Shown here: positions 16,014-24,455 of the stretch, one piece after another
Position numbering within the stretch: position 1 is the first letter of the stretch
Layout: every line of letters begins with the position of its first letter
Assembly (NCBI RefSeq): GCF_001458775.1
Contig: NZ_CZPZ01000031.1
Coordinates: forward strand, 62,001-126,000
Length of the DNA stretch: 64,000 nt
Source: Candidatus Nitrospira nitrificans
GTDB lineage: Bacteria > Nitrospirota > Nitrospiria > Nitrospirales > Nitrospiraceae
Reading direction: 5' to 3'
Made by a program: the position numbers and the translations under genes
The notes under the pieces: model-generated
Database searches by the model: none
Told to the model about the DNA's origin: nothing
What the model saw: only the letters and a program-made list of their open reading frames with translations

Positions 16014-17591
16014 ATGAAGATGTTGATCTCAGGATTTCAGAGGGGGCGAACGCGATGGGGAGGCATCATTGTTCTGGTCATGCTCTGCCTTAGATTGGCT
16101 GGTTGTAGTGGAGGGGGTGATGTGAGTGCTCCACTACCTACGCCAGCTAATGGGACACTTACCGGCCGTGTGATTGCTTCAGACGGTTCGGGTGGAGTTC
16201 CGAATGCGGTAGTTGAGGTGGGAACGGTGCAGACCACATCAGGGGCTGATGGCAGTTACTCATTGTCCGTACCAGTCAGTGATCGAGCGATCGTACGTGT
16301 TGAAGCGAACGGTTATGCGGAGAATATTCGCATTGCCCGTGTGATAGGTGGGCAGAGTACACCTCTCACTGTACGACTAGTCAGGGTGGGTGTGACACAG
16401 ACTGTGGCTGTTGCATCAGGTGGCACAATTACTGCGCCGAATTCACCAGCTCAAGTCGTTATTCCAGGCGACGCCCTTATCCCACTAGATGGAGGACCCC
16501 CAGCGGCGAATGTTCAATTTGGGATCACTCCTATCAATGTCGCTGCGACAACGAACAATATGCCAGGAGACTACACTGCTTCTACCGGTGGAAATATTGT
16601 GACGATTGTCAGTAGCGGTGCAATGAGGATCAGTGCAAGGGATAGCAACAACGTGCAGTATGGACTGGCCCCCGGAACCACTGCGACGATCCGTATCCCC
16701 GTTAGTACAAGATCGTCTAGTGTATCGGCAACAATTCCCCTGTTTTATTTTGATGACTCAAGTGGACGATGGATTGAGGAAGGGCAGGCGACACTCGCCG
16801 GGACTGGTGCCAATCGCTACTACGAAGGCACGGTGTCTCGTTTAAGTTATTGGAACGCGGATCTGGTGACAGAGACAATCTTGGTGAATGGTTGTGTCAA
16901 AACCCAAGCTGGACAGGCAGTGGGCAATGCCCTTGTCGAAAGCGATGGGATCGACTATTCAGGTTCCTCTCAGGTGTACACAGGAGCAGATGGTTCATTC
17001 CTTCTGCCAATCCAAAAGAATGGCAAAGCCACAGTGGCGGCCTTGGTCGGTACGCAACTGACCAATACGGTCAGTATTGGGCCAAGTGCCACGGATATCG
17101 CACTGGATTCATGTCTGGTAACCGGATCCCGTGATGGTTTCAATATTAAGCTGACATGGGGCGCAAGCCCATCGGATCTTGATTCCCATCTCTACACACC
17201 TAACGGTGATCATGTGTATTTCGGTGATAAGGGGGCTCTGACGGGATTCCCTTTTGCCAATTTAGACGTGGACGACACCTCAAGTTTTGGCCCTGAGGTC
17301 GTAACACTCATCAAAGTGATGCAAGGGACGTATATCTATGCGGTCCATAACTACAGCGGTACACAAAGTCCTGGCATCACGGCATCTCCTACGCGCGTGG
17401 AACTCACACGCGACGGAAATACCACCGTCTTTGCTCCAATAACGGGTGAAGGAGCCAAGGTCTGGTGGCATGTCTTCAACATTGAAGTGGATGCGCAGTG
17501 CAATGTCTCTGTGACTCCGGTGAATGCCTGGCTTGATCAAGCGCCAAGCCCATTACCTGGAGGAACTCCGACTATTTGTAACGTGAATTAG
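16014..17591 (+). CDS. Large lipoprotein with carboxypeptidase-regulatory-like and DUF2135/YfaP-like domains
   Basis: This 525-residue protein starts at ATG 16014 behind AAGGAGG. The signal ends in the lipobox RLAGC. Residues about 45-130 form a beta-sandwich of the carboxypeptidase-regulatory type (LTGRVIASDGSGGVPNAVVEV ... GADGSYSL). The middle is beta-rich (residues 135-300), and a second such sandwich begins at NGCVKTQAGQAVGNALVES. The C-terminal domain LTWGASPSDLDSHLYTPNG, with LDVDDTSSFGPEVVTL, matches the DUF2135 (YfaP) pattern, known mostly from secreted binding proteins. It is likely a surface or periplasmic binding protein. It is probably switched on through the sigma-54 promoter at 15796. 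Confidence 0.82.
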   Translation: MKMLISGFQRGRTRWGGIIVLVMLCLRLAGCSGGGDVSAPLPTPANGTLTGRVIASDGSGGVPNAVVEVGTVQTTSGADGSYSLSVPVSDRAIVRVEANGYAENIRIARVIGGQSTPLTVRLVRVGVTQTVAVASGGTITAPNSPAQVVIPGDALIPLDGGPPAANVQFGITPINVAATTNNMPGDYTASTGGNIVTIVSSGAMRISARDSNNVQYGLAPGTTATIRIPVSTRSSSVSATIPLFYFDDSSGRWIEEGQATLAGTGANRYYEGTVSRLSYWNADLVTETILVNGCVKTQAGQAVGNALVESDGIDYSGSSQVYTGADGSFLLPIQKNGKATVAALVGTQLTNTVSIGPSATDIALDSCLVTGSRDGFNIKLTWGASPSDLDSHLYTPNGDHVYFGDKGALTGFPFANLDVDDTSSFGPEVVTLIKVMQGTYIYAVHNYSGTQSPGITASPTRVELTRDGNTTVFAPITGEGAKVWWHVFNIEVDAQCNVSVTPVNAWLDQAPSPLPGGTPTICNVN

Positions 17592-17674
17592 GATTGTATT
17601 CAGAGGGAGAGGCCGCTCAAGTGGGTTGGCCTCTCCTATCCATCCACCAACAAACACGCAAAGGAGGGAAGGTT

Positions 17675-18025
17675 ATGCAAACACGACGGCTTTTGATACT
17701 TTCACTGGTTGGTCTACTGTTGAGCGGGATCGTGACAGGTTGTGGACATATCTCAGGCGGGGCCGCGCCTTCAACGGAGCCATTGATGCCCGGGTCCTAT
17801 CGAGAAATCGGACCTGTTTCTGGGGAAGATTGTGTGGGCTATCTTCTGGGGTTGATCCCCATCAGCGATGGCAATGAAACCAAAGACGCTATTGCTGCGG
17901 CCTTAAAGAAATCGCCTGGCGCCACAGCGCTTGTGAAGTTCACGGCTGACACGTACTCTCAAAACTATATTGTTTATGCGCGTGTCTGCACGCAAGTCCA
18001 CGGTGTCGCCGTAGGCCCCAAGTAA
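17675..18025 (+). CDS. TRL-like small lipoprotein
   Basis: The 116-residue protein starts at ATG 17675 behind AAAGGAGG. The signal ends in the lipobox GIVTGC. The mature part contains YREIGPVSGEDCVGYLLGLIPISDG, then a helix and ALVKFTADTYSQNYIVYARVC. This is the layout of the TRL/DUF6567-like small lipoproteins: short, with two cysteines that can pair. Their role is unknown. It is 84 bp after the large lipoprotein gene and shares its transcript, which ends at the hairpin at 18043. Confidence 0.75.
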   Translation: MQTRRLLILSLVGLLLSGIVTGCGHISGGAAPSTEPLMPGSYREIGPVSGEDCVGYLLGLIPISDGNETKDAIAAALKKSPGATALVKFTADTYSQNYIVYARVCTQVHGVAVGPK

Positions 18026-18042
18026 TCTCATGGCCACCCGAT

Positions 18043-18068
18043 CTCCCCTCTTCGCTTGAAGAGGGGAG
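18043..18068 (+). terminator. Strong hairpin, probable terminator of the lipoprotein pair
   Basis: CTCCCCTCTTC and GAAGAGGGGAG form a perfect 11-bp stem with the 4-base loop GCTT, 18 bp after the TRL-like stop codon. No T-run follows, so a rho-independent role is likely but not sure. Confidence 0.6.
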
Positions 18069-18290
18069 TCCGGAAACCTCGGGGTCAACAATATAGGGTC
18101 GGATCTTGGTGCGCCAGGAAAGCCTGAGAGAGGAGGACGCGCTGTGGGTAGAGCGGAAACCGCTCAGTGATCTCCAGTAGGACCTCATTCCTTCTCGGTA
18201 ATGGAAGGGCATCAGCCAGAAGCGAGTCTGGCATGGTGATGGGGCAACCCGCTAAAGAGTGTCGTCACGAGATATCGAAAGGAGTTACCG

Positions 18291-18545
18291 GTGAAGTGCG
18301 TCGCGTATGAACCTCTATCGGATTCTGTGCGCATCAAGCTCTCCTTGGTCGAGGGCCGGCTGTGGTTAGAGCTAGCCGAGGTCGCTGCGCTCATGACATT
18401 CTCTTCTGACTCGTTTGATTTCGACCCTCAAGAGGAGTGCCCTTGGCCTGATCGCTGTATCATTTGTTTCTGGGAACCACGCAAGACTGAGCTCGTCCAT
18501 CAGATTCGCATGGTGTGGATGCCTACAGAGCAGAATTGGCTATGA
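18291..18545 (+). CDS. Small protein of unknown function, first of a coupled pair
   Basis: This 84-residue frame starts with GTG behind AAAGGAG at good spacing. The protein has strands (VRIKLSLVEGRLWLELAEVAALM), an acidic stretch and a central CIICFWEP segment with three cysteines or tryptophans. I do not recognise it. Its stop overlaps the next start in an ATGA arrangement, which suggests translational coupling and supports both small genes being real. It lies between the lipoprotein operon and the RiPP cluster on the opposite strand. Confidence 0.5.
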   Translation: MKCVAYEPLSDSVRIKLSLVEGRLWLELAEVAALMTFSSDSFDFDPQEECPWPDRCIICFWEPRKTELVHQIRMVWMPTEQNWL

Positions 18546-18811
18546 GCGTAGCAGAAGCACAGGAAGGTTGGAGTGTGAGATTTGCATTGAGGGGCAGGCG
18601 AGCCACCATCCACATCGGCCTGCCAAGCGTCGATCTTCAAGACCTCGCGCGCCTGGCGTGGTATCTTCGAGGTTTTCATAGCGGGCTTTACAAAAGTGTT
18701 AGCCAAGCCACCCAATGGGTACGATGTCAACAGAACAGCCGGCATTTGCCGACAGCGGTACTTAGAGCGGTTCGGCATACTCCAGAGGGATGCGGCTATT
18801 CGGTTGGCTAG
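18542..18811 (+). CDS. Small protein of unknown function, second of a coupled pair
   Basis: This 89-residue frame begins at ATG 18542, inside the end of the previous gene (ATGA overlap). It is moderately basic, with a likely strand SVRFALRGRRATIHIGL, a helix LQDLARLAWYLRGFHSGLY and a basic tail. I do not recognise a family. Its stop lies just 40 bp before the convergent end of the ligase gene. The pair could also be a chance open frame, but the coupled stop/start argues against this. Confidence 0.45.
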   Translation: MSVAEAQEGWSVRFALRGRRATIHIGLPSVDLQDLARLAWYLRGFHSGLYKSVSQATQWVRCQQNSRHLPTAVLRAVRHTPEGCGYSVG

Positions 18812-18856
18812 TGTTTGTCTCGATGCAGGATCGGTGAGATCTGGACTTCCCAGGAT

Positions 18857-20503
18857 TTAACAGCCATCCGCTGGGTGATTGTTAGAGCATGGGGTGCTGG
18901 GAGCTACCTTCGTCCAGCTGCAAACACGTGTCCGAATGCCGCTTTGGCCCTCTTCAAATTTCCGGCCCTCACCTTGGCTGTACGTTTCGCACACGGAATC
19001 CCGCTTCTTAATGCTTCCCCGCATACGACGCCAAAGGCCCATGCTCGCAAGCGAAAAGAATAGCCGCGATCGTAAGCCATCGGACCATCGTGGCCATTCA
19101 GTCACATCAAATAGCTCATGTAAGTTGGCGAGGCTCCTTTCACAGTATTCAACGAGTTCGGGACTGCGGTATTGATCCTGATCAAAAAAGTGATCTTGTG
19201 TCTGTCCCGGAGGCCTTCTGCATAGCACAGAGCGACTAAGCTGTCGGAACCATGTCGGCGCGGGGACTGTTGCGTCTGTTGGGAAATCGAGGAGCCGCGG
19301 CTCGAACCGATGAATGAGGTTTCGGTGAAGAGTGTTTCCGTATTTCCAAATTCGTGGAGCTTGTCTAGCTGCATGTACCCATGAGTCCGAGCAGAAGGGG
19401 ACCACCCAATCGGTGTGAAGGGAAATAGCCGATATATCCGTGCCCGACTTATTGGGCGTTCGTACCTTGGTAAAAATATGGTCGAGTGCATCGCCGAGTT
19501 GCAGATGTCGCGGCATCAGACGATCGAATCGATCCTGCCACCCATCCTGACCGAGTGCAATCTGCAACTCTGGATGTAACGAAGCCGTTTCCTGGTCGGT
19601 CAGTGCCAGAGCGGTTCTCTGATGCCAGAGGTTTCTGGCAAAGTATCCATGTGATGAGAGTCCTGCCCTGACCATCGATAAGACTCCGCGAGAATCGTAG
19701 TAGCTGCGGAGAGCCTCACCATTGAACCCCAGGAACATCCGTGTCCCTCGAAGGTAGCGGGGGAACAAAACACCAGGCCAGTGACTAAGAGGCAATTGTC
19801 CATTTGTTCTAGACACCAAGCGTTCTGCATCGGCCAGAAAATCTGCGGCTGTCACTTCGCATTCAGTAAGCTCAAGCGAGAATTTTCGGGAAATCGCTCT
19901 GGCGACCCTCAAGTCATGAGAGTCTCGGTGTCCACATACCAACAAGCGAGGACGTTCGCCGCACTTCAATAACACGGAGAGTAGCAGCCTCGAATCCAAT
20001 CCTCCAGTCAGACACAGAACATCGTTCGCTTGTCCCCACCACCGCATGACCTCTGTCTGCAGGTTGGCACAGAGGTCGGAAGTGGAGAAGGGGCTAGGAT
20101 CTGCGTGTGAGACGTCGAGATATGAGCGGATCTGTCCACCTTCAAAAACGAGTACAGAGGCTGGAGGGGTGCGTTGAACGTCAGCATAGAGCGTATCATT
20201 GCCAATGGTATGATCCAGGAGAAGGACATCAGCTATCGCTCTGTAATTCCACCGAAAGGGACCGTCCAAGCCTGAACAGACATCGAGGACGGTCTCACCG
20301 TGAATAACGGAGTCAGCGCAAGCTGCGTAATAGTAGTGTTGAACGCTATGATGGGAAGTCACGATCGTCGTGACGCTTTGCTCCTCAGCTATGACGACGA
20401 ACTGACCTCTGGCTGAGAGGATTTCTTTGGCCTTGCCACTGCGTATGAGCTGAATCAGCCGTTCATCAGACCATTCGCAGTATCCGAGCGTCTTGATCTG
20501 CAC
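18857..20503 (-). CDS. Asparagine-synthetase-like ligase of the RiPP cluster
   Basis: This 548-residue protein belongs to the class of ATP-dependent ligases that includes asparagine synthetase B and the lasso-peptide cyclase. Residues 1-130 resemble a degenerate glutaminase half, but there is no N-terminal catalytic Cys after the start (it begins MQIK). The PP-loop motif TGGLDSR (166-172) starts the synthetase half. It would activate a carboxylate as an adenylate and join it to an amine, possibly in the precursor peptide. The last 60 residues (GIRTRVCSWTKV...) are a Cys-containing extension of unclear role. It is the last gene of the precursor-oxygenase-radical SAM operon. The GTG start (20503) is weakly supported by a ribosome site. 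Confidence 0.75.
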   Translation of the reverse strand: MQIKTLGYCEWSDERLIQLIRSGKAKEILSARGQFVVIAEEQSVTTIVTSHHSVQHYYYAACADSVIHGETVLDVCSGLDGPFRWNYRAIADVLLLDHTIGNDTLYADVQRTPPASVLVFEGGQIRSYLDVSHADPSPFSTSDLCANLQTEVMRWWGQANDVLCLTGGLDSRLLLSVLLKCGERPRLLVCGHRDSHDLRVARAISRKFSLELTECEVTAADFLADAERLVSRTNGQLPLSHWPGVLFPRYLRGTRMFLGFNGEALRSYYDSRGVLSMVRAGLSSHGYFARNLWHQRTALALTDQETASLHPELQIALGQDGWQDRFDRLMPRHLQLGDALDHIFTKVRTPNKSGTDISAISLHTDWVVPFCSDSWVHAARQAPRIWKYGNTLHRNLIHRFEPRLLDFPTDATVPAPTWFRQLSRSVLCRRPPGQTQDHFFDQDQYRSPELVEYCERSLANLHELFDVTEWPRWSDGLRSRLFFSLASMGLWRRMRGSIKKRDSVCETYSQGEGRKFEEGQSGIRTRVCSWTKVAPSTPCSNNHPADGC

Positions 20504-20575
20504 TCGTGCACCGCCTTCGTTACGCTGTTCGAGAAACCTTACAGCTAGAGAGCTGAACCAAACTTCCTCTTTTAC

Positions 20576-21754
20576 TTAGACCATGGGAGAAAAGCGTTGT
20601 GATTCAGGAGGGGGAGATTCTATTCCAATTTCGCATTCCATTGCAGAAAGTACAACATCTGCGACTGCCTTTACTGTCAATCGGCAGTGGTGAGTCTCCA
20701 TGGTGGCAAAAGAATGCTTTTCATAAAGCTTGTTAATTGGGGCTCCACCACCACAAACAGAAAAGTACTCACAGCCGGACCGACAAAGCGTCGTCCCAGC
20801 GGAAATATCGGTTACCAGGCGCGGCCAGGTCTCTGTATAGGGGATGCCATCCTGCGTCCATGACAAGACATTGCCAATGCTAAAGTGACCGAATATTGGA
20901 TGGGTCATTCCAAGCAGTTCTGGTGAAAAAGTTCCGATGTCTCCGTTTGATGCAATACTTAAGATTGAAAATGGTTCATTTTGAGTGTTGCGCGTGGAAG
21001 AACCTGCTCCGGCCAAAATTAGCGATCGCATGGACTTGAATTCCCGCACGGTCACTCCCGTTCTCTGCGACCACTTCATCAAATCTTCTAAAAACTCTCG
21101 AAATCGACCATCAAAGCTGTCCTCGGCAAAAGCCTTGGAGACATGCGTCCCCTCGGTTTCTTCTATGTTGAGACCGAGCTGGCCCATCCCTTCTAAATTC
21201 TCAAAGAAGTCCATAAACTCACTGGCATGGTGCAGTGTGTCAGGAGTGATGACTGCAATGACGTCAAATTTGAAATGAGCCGCTTGTAGGCATTGAATGC
21301 CGTCCATGACTTTCTGAAATGTACCCCCGCCTCGACGCGTAAGGCGCCGGGTATCATGTATGACCGGCGGCCCATCAATGCTCACGCCCACAGTAACGCG
21401 GTTAGCTTGTAAGAGATCAACCCATTGGGGATCCAAGAGAACGGCATTTGTTTGGATAGAATGGTGTAGGGCTGTTTGCTCTCCAAGGATGCAACGCGCT
21501 CGTGCAAATGCGTCTTTGTAAAACTTTTTTGAAACTGCAAGCGGCTCACCAGCATGCCAACGTATTTCTAGATGATCACCAGGGAGTTCTGCATCTCGCA
21601 CAAGGCAAAAGGCTGCTTCTAAAACCTCTGGAGCCATCACGGTGTGATCGTCACGATGTGGCAGGTAACAGTAGGTACAGGCGAGATTGCAGAATGGGGT
21701 CGGCTGAAGAACAAGTTGCCGTAGGCAATTGGCAAAAGGTCTCAGCGCATTCAC
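20576..21754 (-). CDS. Radical SAM/SPASM peptide-modifying enzyme, cyclophane-forming type
   Basis: This 392-residue enzyme has the radical SAM cluster motif C22-x3-C26-x2-C29 (CNLACTYC), followed by RWHAGEPL and SIDGPPVIHDTRR. The C-terminal SPASM part has C324-x3-C328-x5-C334 in CRSGCEYFSVCGGGAPINK, and C357. The string CEYFxxCGGGAPxNK is typical of the GrrM/XyeB type of enzymes that make three-residue cyclophanes (an aromatic side chain joined to the residue two places on) in RiPP precursors. The neighbouring precursor ends in F-S-S and W-G-N, suitable targets. Its GTG start overlaps the stop of the upstream oxygenase-like gene by 4 bp, so the two are co-translated. Confidence 0.88.
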   Translation of the reverse strand: MNALRPFANCLRQLVLQPTPFCNLACTYCYLPHRDDHTVMAPEVLEAAFCLVRDAELPGDHLEIRWHAGEPLAVSKKFYKDAFARARCILGEQTALHHSIQTNAVLLDPQWVDLLQANRVTVGVSIDGPPVIHDTRRLTRRGGGTFQKVMDGIQCLQAAHFKFDVIAVITPDTLHHASEFMDFFENLEGMGQLGLNIEETEGTHVSKAFAEDSFDGRFREFLEDLMKWSQRTGVTVREFKSMRSLILAGAGSSTRNTQNEPFSILSIASNGDIGTFSPELLGMTHPIFGHFSIGNVLSWTQDGIPYTETWPRLVTDISAGTTLCRSGCEYFSVCGGGAPINKLYEKHSFATMETHHCRLTVKAVADVVLSAMECEIGIESPPPESQRFSPMV

Positions 21755-22575
21755 AACGGATTTCCCATCATAAGAAAGACAACATCTGGGATCGTTCCTG
21801 GAACAGTTTCGCCATCGTGAATATAATTTTGAGTTTGCAGTAGATACACAGTGCCAGGCGGGATCGTCACTTTTACAACAGGGTCACGAGGGAATCGCTG
21901 GAAATACAGGTCTTTGATTTCACGTGGAAGCAATCCACAGGTCTCAGGCAACTCCAGCTTATGAAGAATCGTCGACATTGCAGCCGGCACGAAATGAAGA
22001 TACCGCGATTGCCAGCCGATATTCATACTGGCTAAGACGAATGAGTCTGCTCGTTTATGTAGTGGAAGCGACTGGTGATTGTCGATGTGAAGCCCGCGGG
22101 GGCGACCCTCATCATAATCATAAGCCGTGCTTCGCATGCCGGGCGGATTCACGATAACATCTGCTGGACCAGCAGTATCTAAATTTATCCCCGCACTGAT
22201 TAATGCGTCACGAAGGCAATGCCGAAAATGCGCTATTGCTTTTACAAGTGAGTCATTACGAGCGCCGTTGGTGGCAGTCAGGGGTGCAATCAGTGTCTCA
22301 TGTGCAAGAGTGAGTAAATCCGCTGACAAATCGAGGGTCACCAAGCTCTCAGACCACGTATTCAGCGATTGCGCTGACAGGGCGTTTCGCTCCATAGCCG
22401 AAAGATCACGCCAAGGACCACGACCAACCCATGCGGTTTCCTCATTCGAGGCCTCATGGAGTATCTCAACACCATCACTCACCCTAACGTCGACAGATGC
22501 TTCGCCAAGCGGCTGCCAGCGTACCAGGTTTTTGTTTCGGACGTCTCCACTCATAGGGGAATTGCTGGTCAACAT
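21751..22575 (-). CDS. Putative 2-oxoglutarate/Fe(II)-like oxygenase of the RiPP cluster
   Basis: This 274-residue protein has a short helical N-terminus, then a double-stranded-helix-like part. Candidate metal ligands are H163-x-D165 in GLHIDNH and H253 in NYIHDG, with IPPGTVYLLQTQ before the second His, as in oxygenases of this fold. It would hydroxylate the peptide or one of its aromatic or aliphatic residues. It is joined to the radical SAM gene by a 4-bp overlap and lies 330 bp downstream of the precursor. The family is not one I can name from sequence alone. Start is ATG 22575, with a weak ribosome site. Confidence 0.6.
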   Translation of the reverse strand: MLTSNSPMSGDVRNKNLVRWQPLGEASVDVRVSDGVEILHEASNEETAWVGRGPWRDLSAMERNALSAQSLNTWSESLVTLDLSADLLTLAHETLIAPLTATNGARNDSLVKAIAHFRHCLRDALISAGINLDTAGPADVIVNPPGMRSTAYDYDEGRPRGLHIDNHQSLPLHKRADSFVLASMNIGWQSRYLHFVPAAMSTILHKLELPETCGLLPREIKDLYFQRFPRDPVVKVTIPPGTVYLLQTQNYIHDGETVPGTIPDVVFLMMGNPL

Positions 22576-22738
22576 ACACGTTCACCAATTCGAGCGGTTG
22601 GTCTGATCTGATTGCTATGACTGTAATAAGCTGAGGCGGTCGCCAAGCACTTGGGCTCGAGCTGCTGTTGGTATAGAAGAGAGGAGAATTTGGACGCTGG
22701 TTCAGGGCCAGGTAGCATAACTAGGAGTCTTGCAGCAA

Positions 22739-22763
22739 CGCTGCGGCAAAAATGGCCGCAGCG
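22739..22763 (-). terminator. Attenuator-like hairpin between precursor and enzyme genes
   Basis: CGCTGCGGC (22739-22747) and GCCGCAGCG (22755-22763) form a perfect 9-bp GC-rich stem with a 7-base loop. It lies in the spacer between the precursor stop and the oxygenase gene. There is no T-run, so it is likely a partial terminator or processing stem that keeps peptide output above that of the enzymes, as in other RiPP operons. Confidence 0.6.
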
Positions 22764-22908
22764 TCTTGAGATAGAGTCAGACTGATTCTCATGCGGATTG
22801 ACCAGACCGTGAGTGGAGAGCTCATAGTGTGGTCAGGATGGTTGAGAATCTGGGAACTTTAGTCCCCAGACGAAATCTCATCCCTCGCAGGTTGAAACTC
22901 TGGCCGAA

Positions 22909-23091
22909 CTAGTTGCCCCAGCTGGAGAAAGGAGGATTGCAACTTCCCATCGATTGAACGGAACCTTCTCGAATCTTTCTTATCCGATCTTCCATAGAGC
23001 GGATAGCACCTGTTTGACTAGATACAGACAAAGGCATATTCAACCCATTCACCATCTGCATCAACTTACCTTGCATCTGATCCTGAGACAT
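22909..23091 (-). CDS. RiPP precursor peptide with FSS and WGN core motifs
   Basis: The gene encodes 60 residues behind a very strong site, GAGGAGG, 5 bp before the ATG. The first 46 residues are a hydrophilic, helical leader (MEDRIRKIREG near the end). The last 14 are the likely core, SMGSCNPPFSSWGN, with F55-S56-S57 and W58-G59-N60 side by side at the very C-terminus. Each fits the aromatic-x-S/N target of three-residue cyclophane enzymes. C51 and the two prolines may be involved in further steps. Downstream in the same direction lie the oxygenase, the radical SAM enzyme and the ligase, so this is the substrate of the cluster. The product is unknown. Confidence 0.85.
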   Translation of the reverse strand: MSQDQMQGKLMQMVNGLNMPLSVSSQTGAIRSMEDRIRKIREGSVQSMGSCNPPFSSWGN

Positions 23092-23156
23092 AGATTCCTC
23101 CTCTGTAAATGTAAGGTTGTAAGTTATTACTACTTCAACTCACTTATAGTTAGTAA

Positions 23157-23186
23157 ATCTTACGTCTTGAAATATGGTTCTGTCAA
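23157..23186 (-). promoter_or_regulatory. Sigma-70-type promoter of the RiPP precursor
   Basis: On the minus strand, TTGACA (23186-23181) and TAAGAT (23162-23157) are 18 bp apart. The -35 is perfect and the -10 matches 4 of 6 positions. The predicted start is near 23150, giving an untranslated leader of about 58 bases before ATG 23091. Confidence 0.6.
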
Positions 23187-23352
23187 GATTCAGGATGTGC
23201 ATCCTGGAAAAAGGAGGTAGTATTGCGAGTGCCATGGATAGGAGAGGCAATCAAATGCGTGATGGGATGATGCGATTAGGCGGATGAACAGGGGAAGGGC
23301 ATCGGCAGCATGGCCGAGTAAATGAGGATATTGTGCTGGATACTCAGCATAC

Positions 23353-23368
23353 ACAATTACGTAGTTGT
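23353..23368. promoter_or_regulatory. Operator-like near-palindrome upstream of the PhyH gene
   Basis: ACAATTACGTAGTTGT is a 16-bp inverted repeat with one mismatched pair. It lies 23 bp upstream of the dioxygenase start codon, where a repressor or activator could act. No matching copy is seen elsewhere in the cluster. Confidence 0.35.
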
Positions 23369-23391
23369 GAACGTTGTAAGGGAGAAACCCA

Positions 23392-24279
23392 ATGAAGGGT
23401 GCCTGGTCTTTCCCTGGGTTGGTAGAGAGTGCTGCTTCGAATCGCACAAAGTTTGAAACGGACGGATTTGTTGTCTTGGGGCAAATAGTGGATCCGTCTC
23501 GCCTGGATCTCATGCGAGAGCACTTTTCAGCTGTGTTCAGAGGTGAATATGAGACTGGGAATCTCCCGGATTCTGCATTGTGGCAAGAGGGAACCAGTTT
23601 GCCACATCTTCCTCGATTCATGGCAAATTCCTGGAAAAGTGATTTGACCTTCGCTCGCTTCGTGCTGTCTCCAACCCTTGCACAGGCGGCGGCGGTACTC
23701 ATGGGCTGGGAGAGCGTTCGATTGGCTCAGGATACTCTTTGGTTGAAACCGCCCAAGTGGGATGAGGGTGCGTTCCACCAGGATAATCTCGATTTTCTTG
23801 AGCCTGCATTTGGCGTGACATGTTGGTGCGCTCTTGATAAGTCCACTCCCACGCAGGGAACGCTTCAATATGTACGTGGATCACATCTGTGGCCACGAAC
23901 GGATGGCTCGTACGTTGAGCCGGATGGAACACCGCCTTCACGGGCACGTATGCTTGCTGCGGCTACAGCTGCGGGCGTTACGCGTCCCGATATTGTTCCG
24001 TTAGATGTACCCGCTGGAACCGTAGTTATGCACCGTAGTGAAATGTGGCACGGTTCGGATGGCAATCAGTCAAACATTGACCAGCGACGAGCAATCGCTG
24101 TCCACCTACTTCCAAGCCGTGTTCGTTTTGTTCGATCACGAGGGGGGTATATTTTCTCCCGCTATAAGCGAATTGGATCAAACGAGCTCGATGAGAGCTT
24201 TTTCCCAATTGTATGGTCGGCATCTGGCTATAGAACAGCCATGGCCGACCATTACTGCTATGCGGGGGAGATTCCATAA
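23392..24279 (+). CDS. PhyH-like Fe(II)/2-oxoglutarate dioxygenase of the RiPP cluster
   Basis: This 295-residue protein matches the phytanoyl-CoA dioxygenase family. Metal ligands are H129-x-D131 (FHQDNL) and H220 (MWHGSDGN), and R232 or R233 would bind 2-oxoglutarate. The segments WLKPPKWDEG, GTLQYVRGSHLWP and VPAGTVVMHRS are typical. It would hydroxylate a small molecule or peptide. It is divergent from the precursor operon and convergent with the MFS gene, so it is probably an accessory tailoring enzyme for the peptide. GGGAGAAACCC precedes the ATG. A housekeeping role not linked to the RiPP is possible. Confidence 0.82.
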   Translation: MKGAWSFPGLVESAASNRTKFETDGFVVLGQIVDPSRLDLMREHFSAVFRGEYETGNLPDSALWQEGTSLPHLPRFMANSWKSDLTFARFVLSPTLAQAAAVLMGWESVRLAQDTLWLKPPKWDEGAFHQDNLDFLEPAFGVTCWCALDKSTPTQGTLQYVRGSHLWPRTDGSYVEPDGTPPSRARMLAAATAAGVTRPDIVPLDVPAGTVVMHRSEMWHGSDGNQSNIDQRRAIAVHLLPSRVRFVRSRGGYIFSRYKRIGSNELDESFFPIVWSASGYRTAMADHYCYAGEIP

Positions 24280-24455
24280 ATACATCTGTTTGGTGTTTGT
24301 GCGATTGTTGCCTGGTCTGGAAATTGAGACGTTTAGGCGATTGATGGTACCTTATGCTGCGAGGCCGCAGAGGCCAATAGCCTACCACCCAGAAAGGCAA
24401 TGTAGTTGCTCCCAGTTTGAAATGGACCCCCTGCGGTGGGGTTCAGAGATGGGCC

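Noticed and set aside
18221-18250. TGGCATGGTGATGGGGC as another sigma-54 promoter
   Set aside because: The -12 GC is shifted and the TTGC element is missing.
22954-23220. Plus-strand frame opposite the RiPP precursor
   Set aside because: It overlaps the precursor and its promoter in antisense and has no ribosome site.
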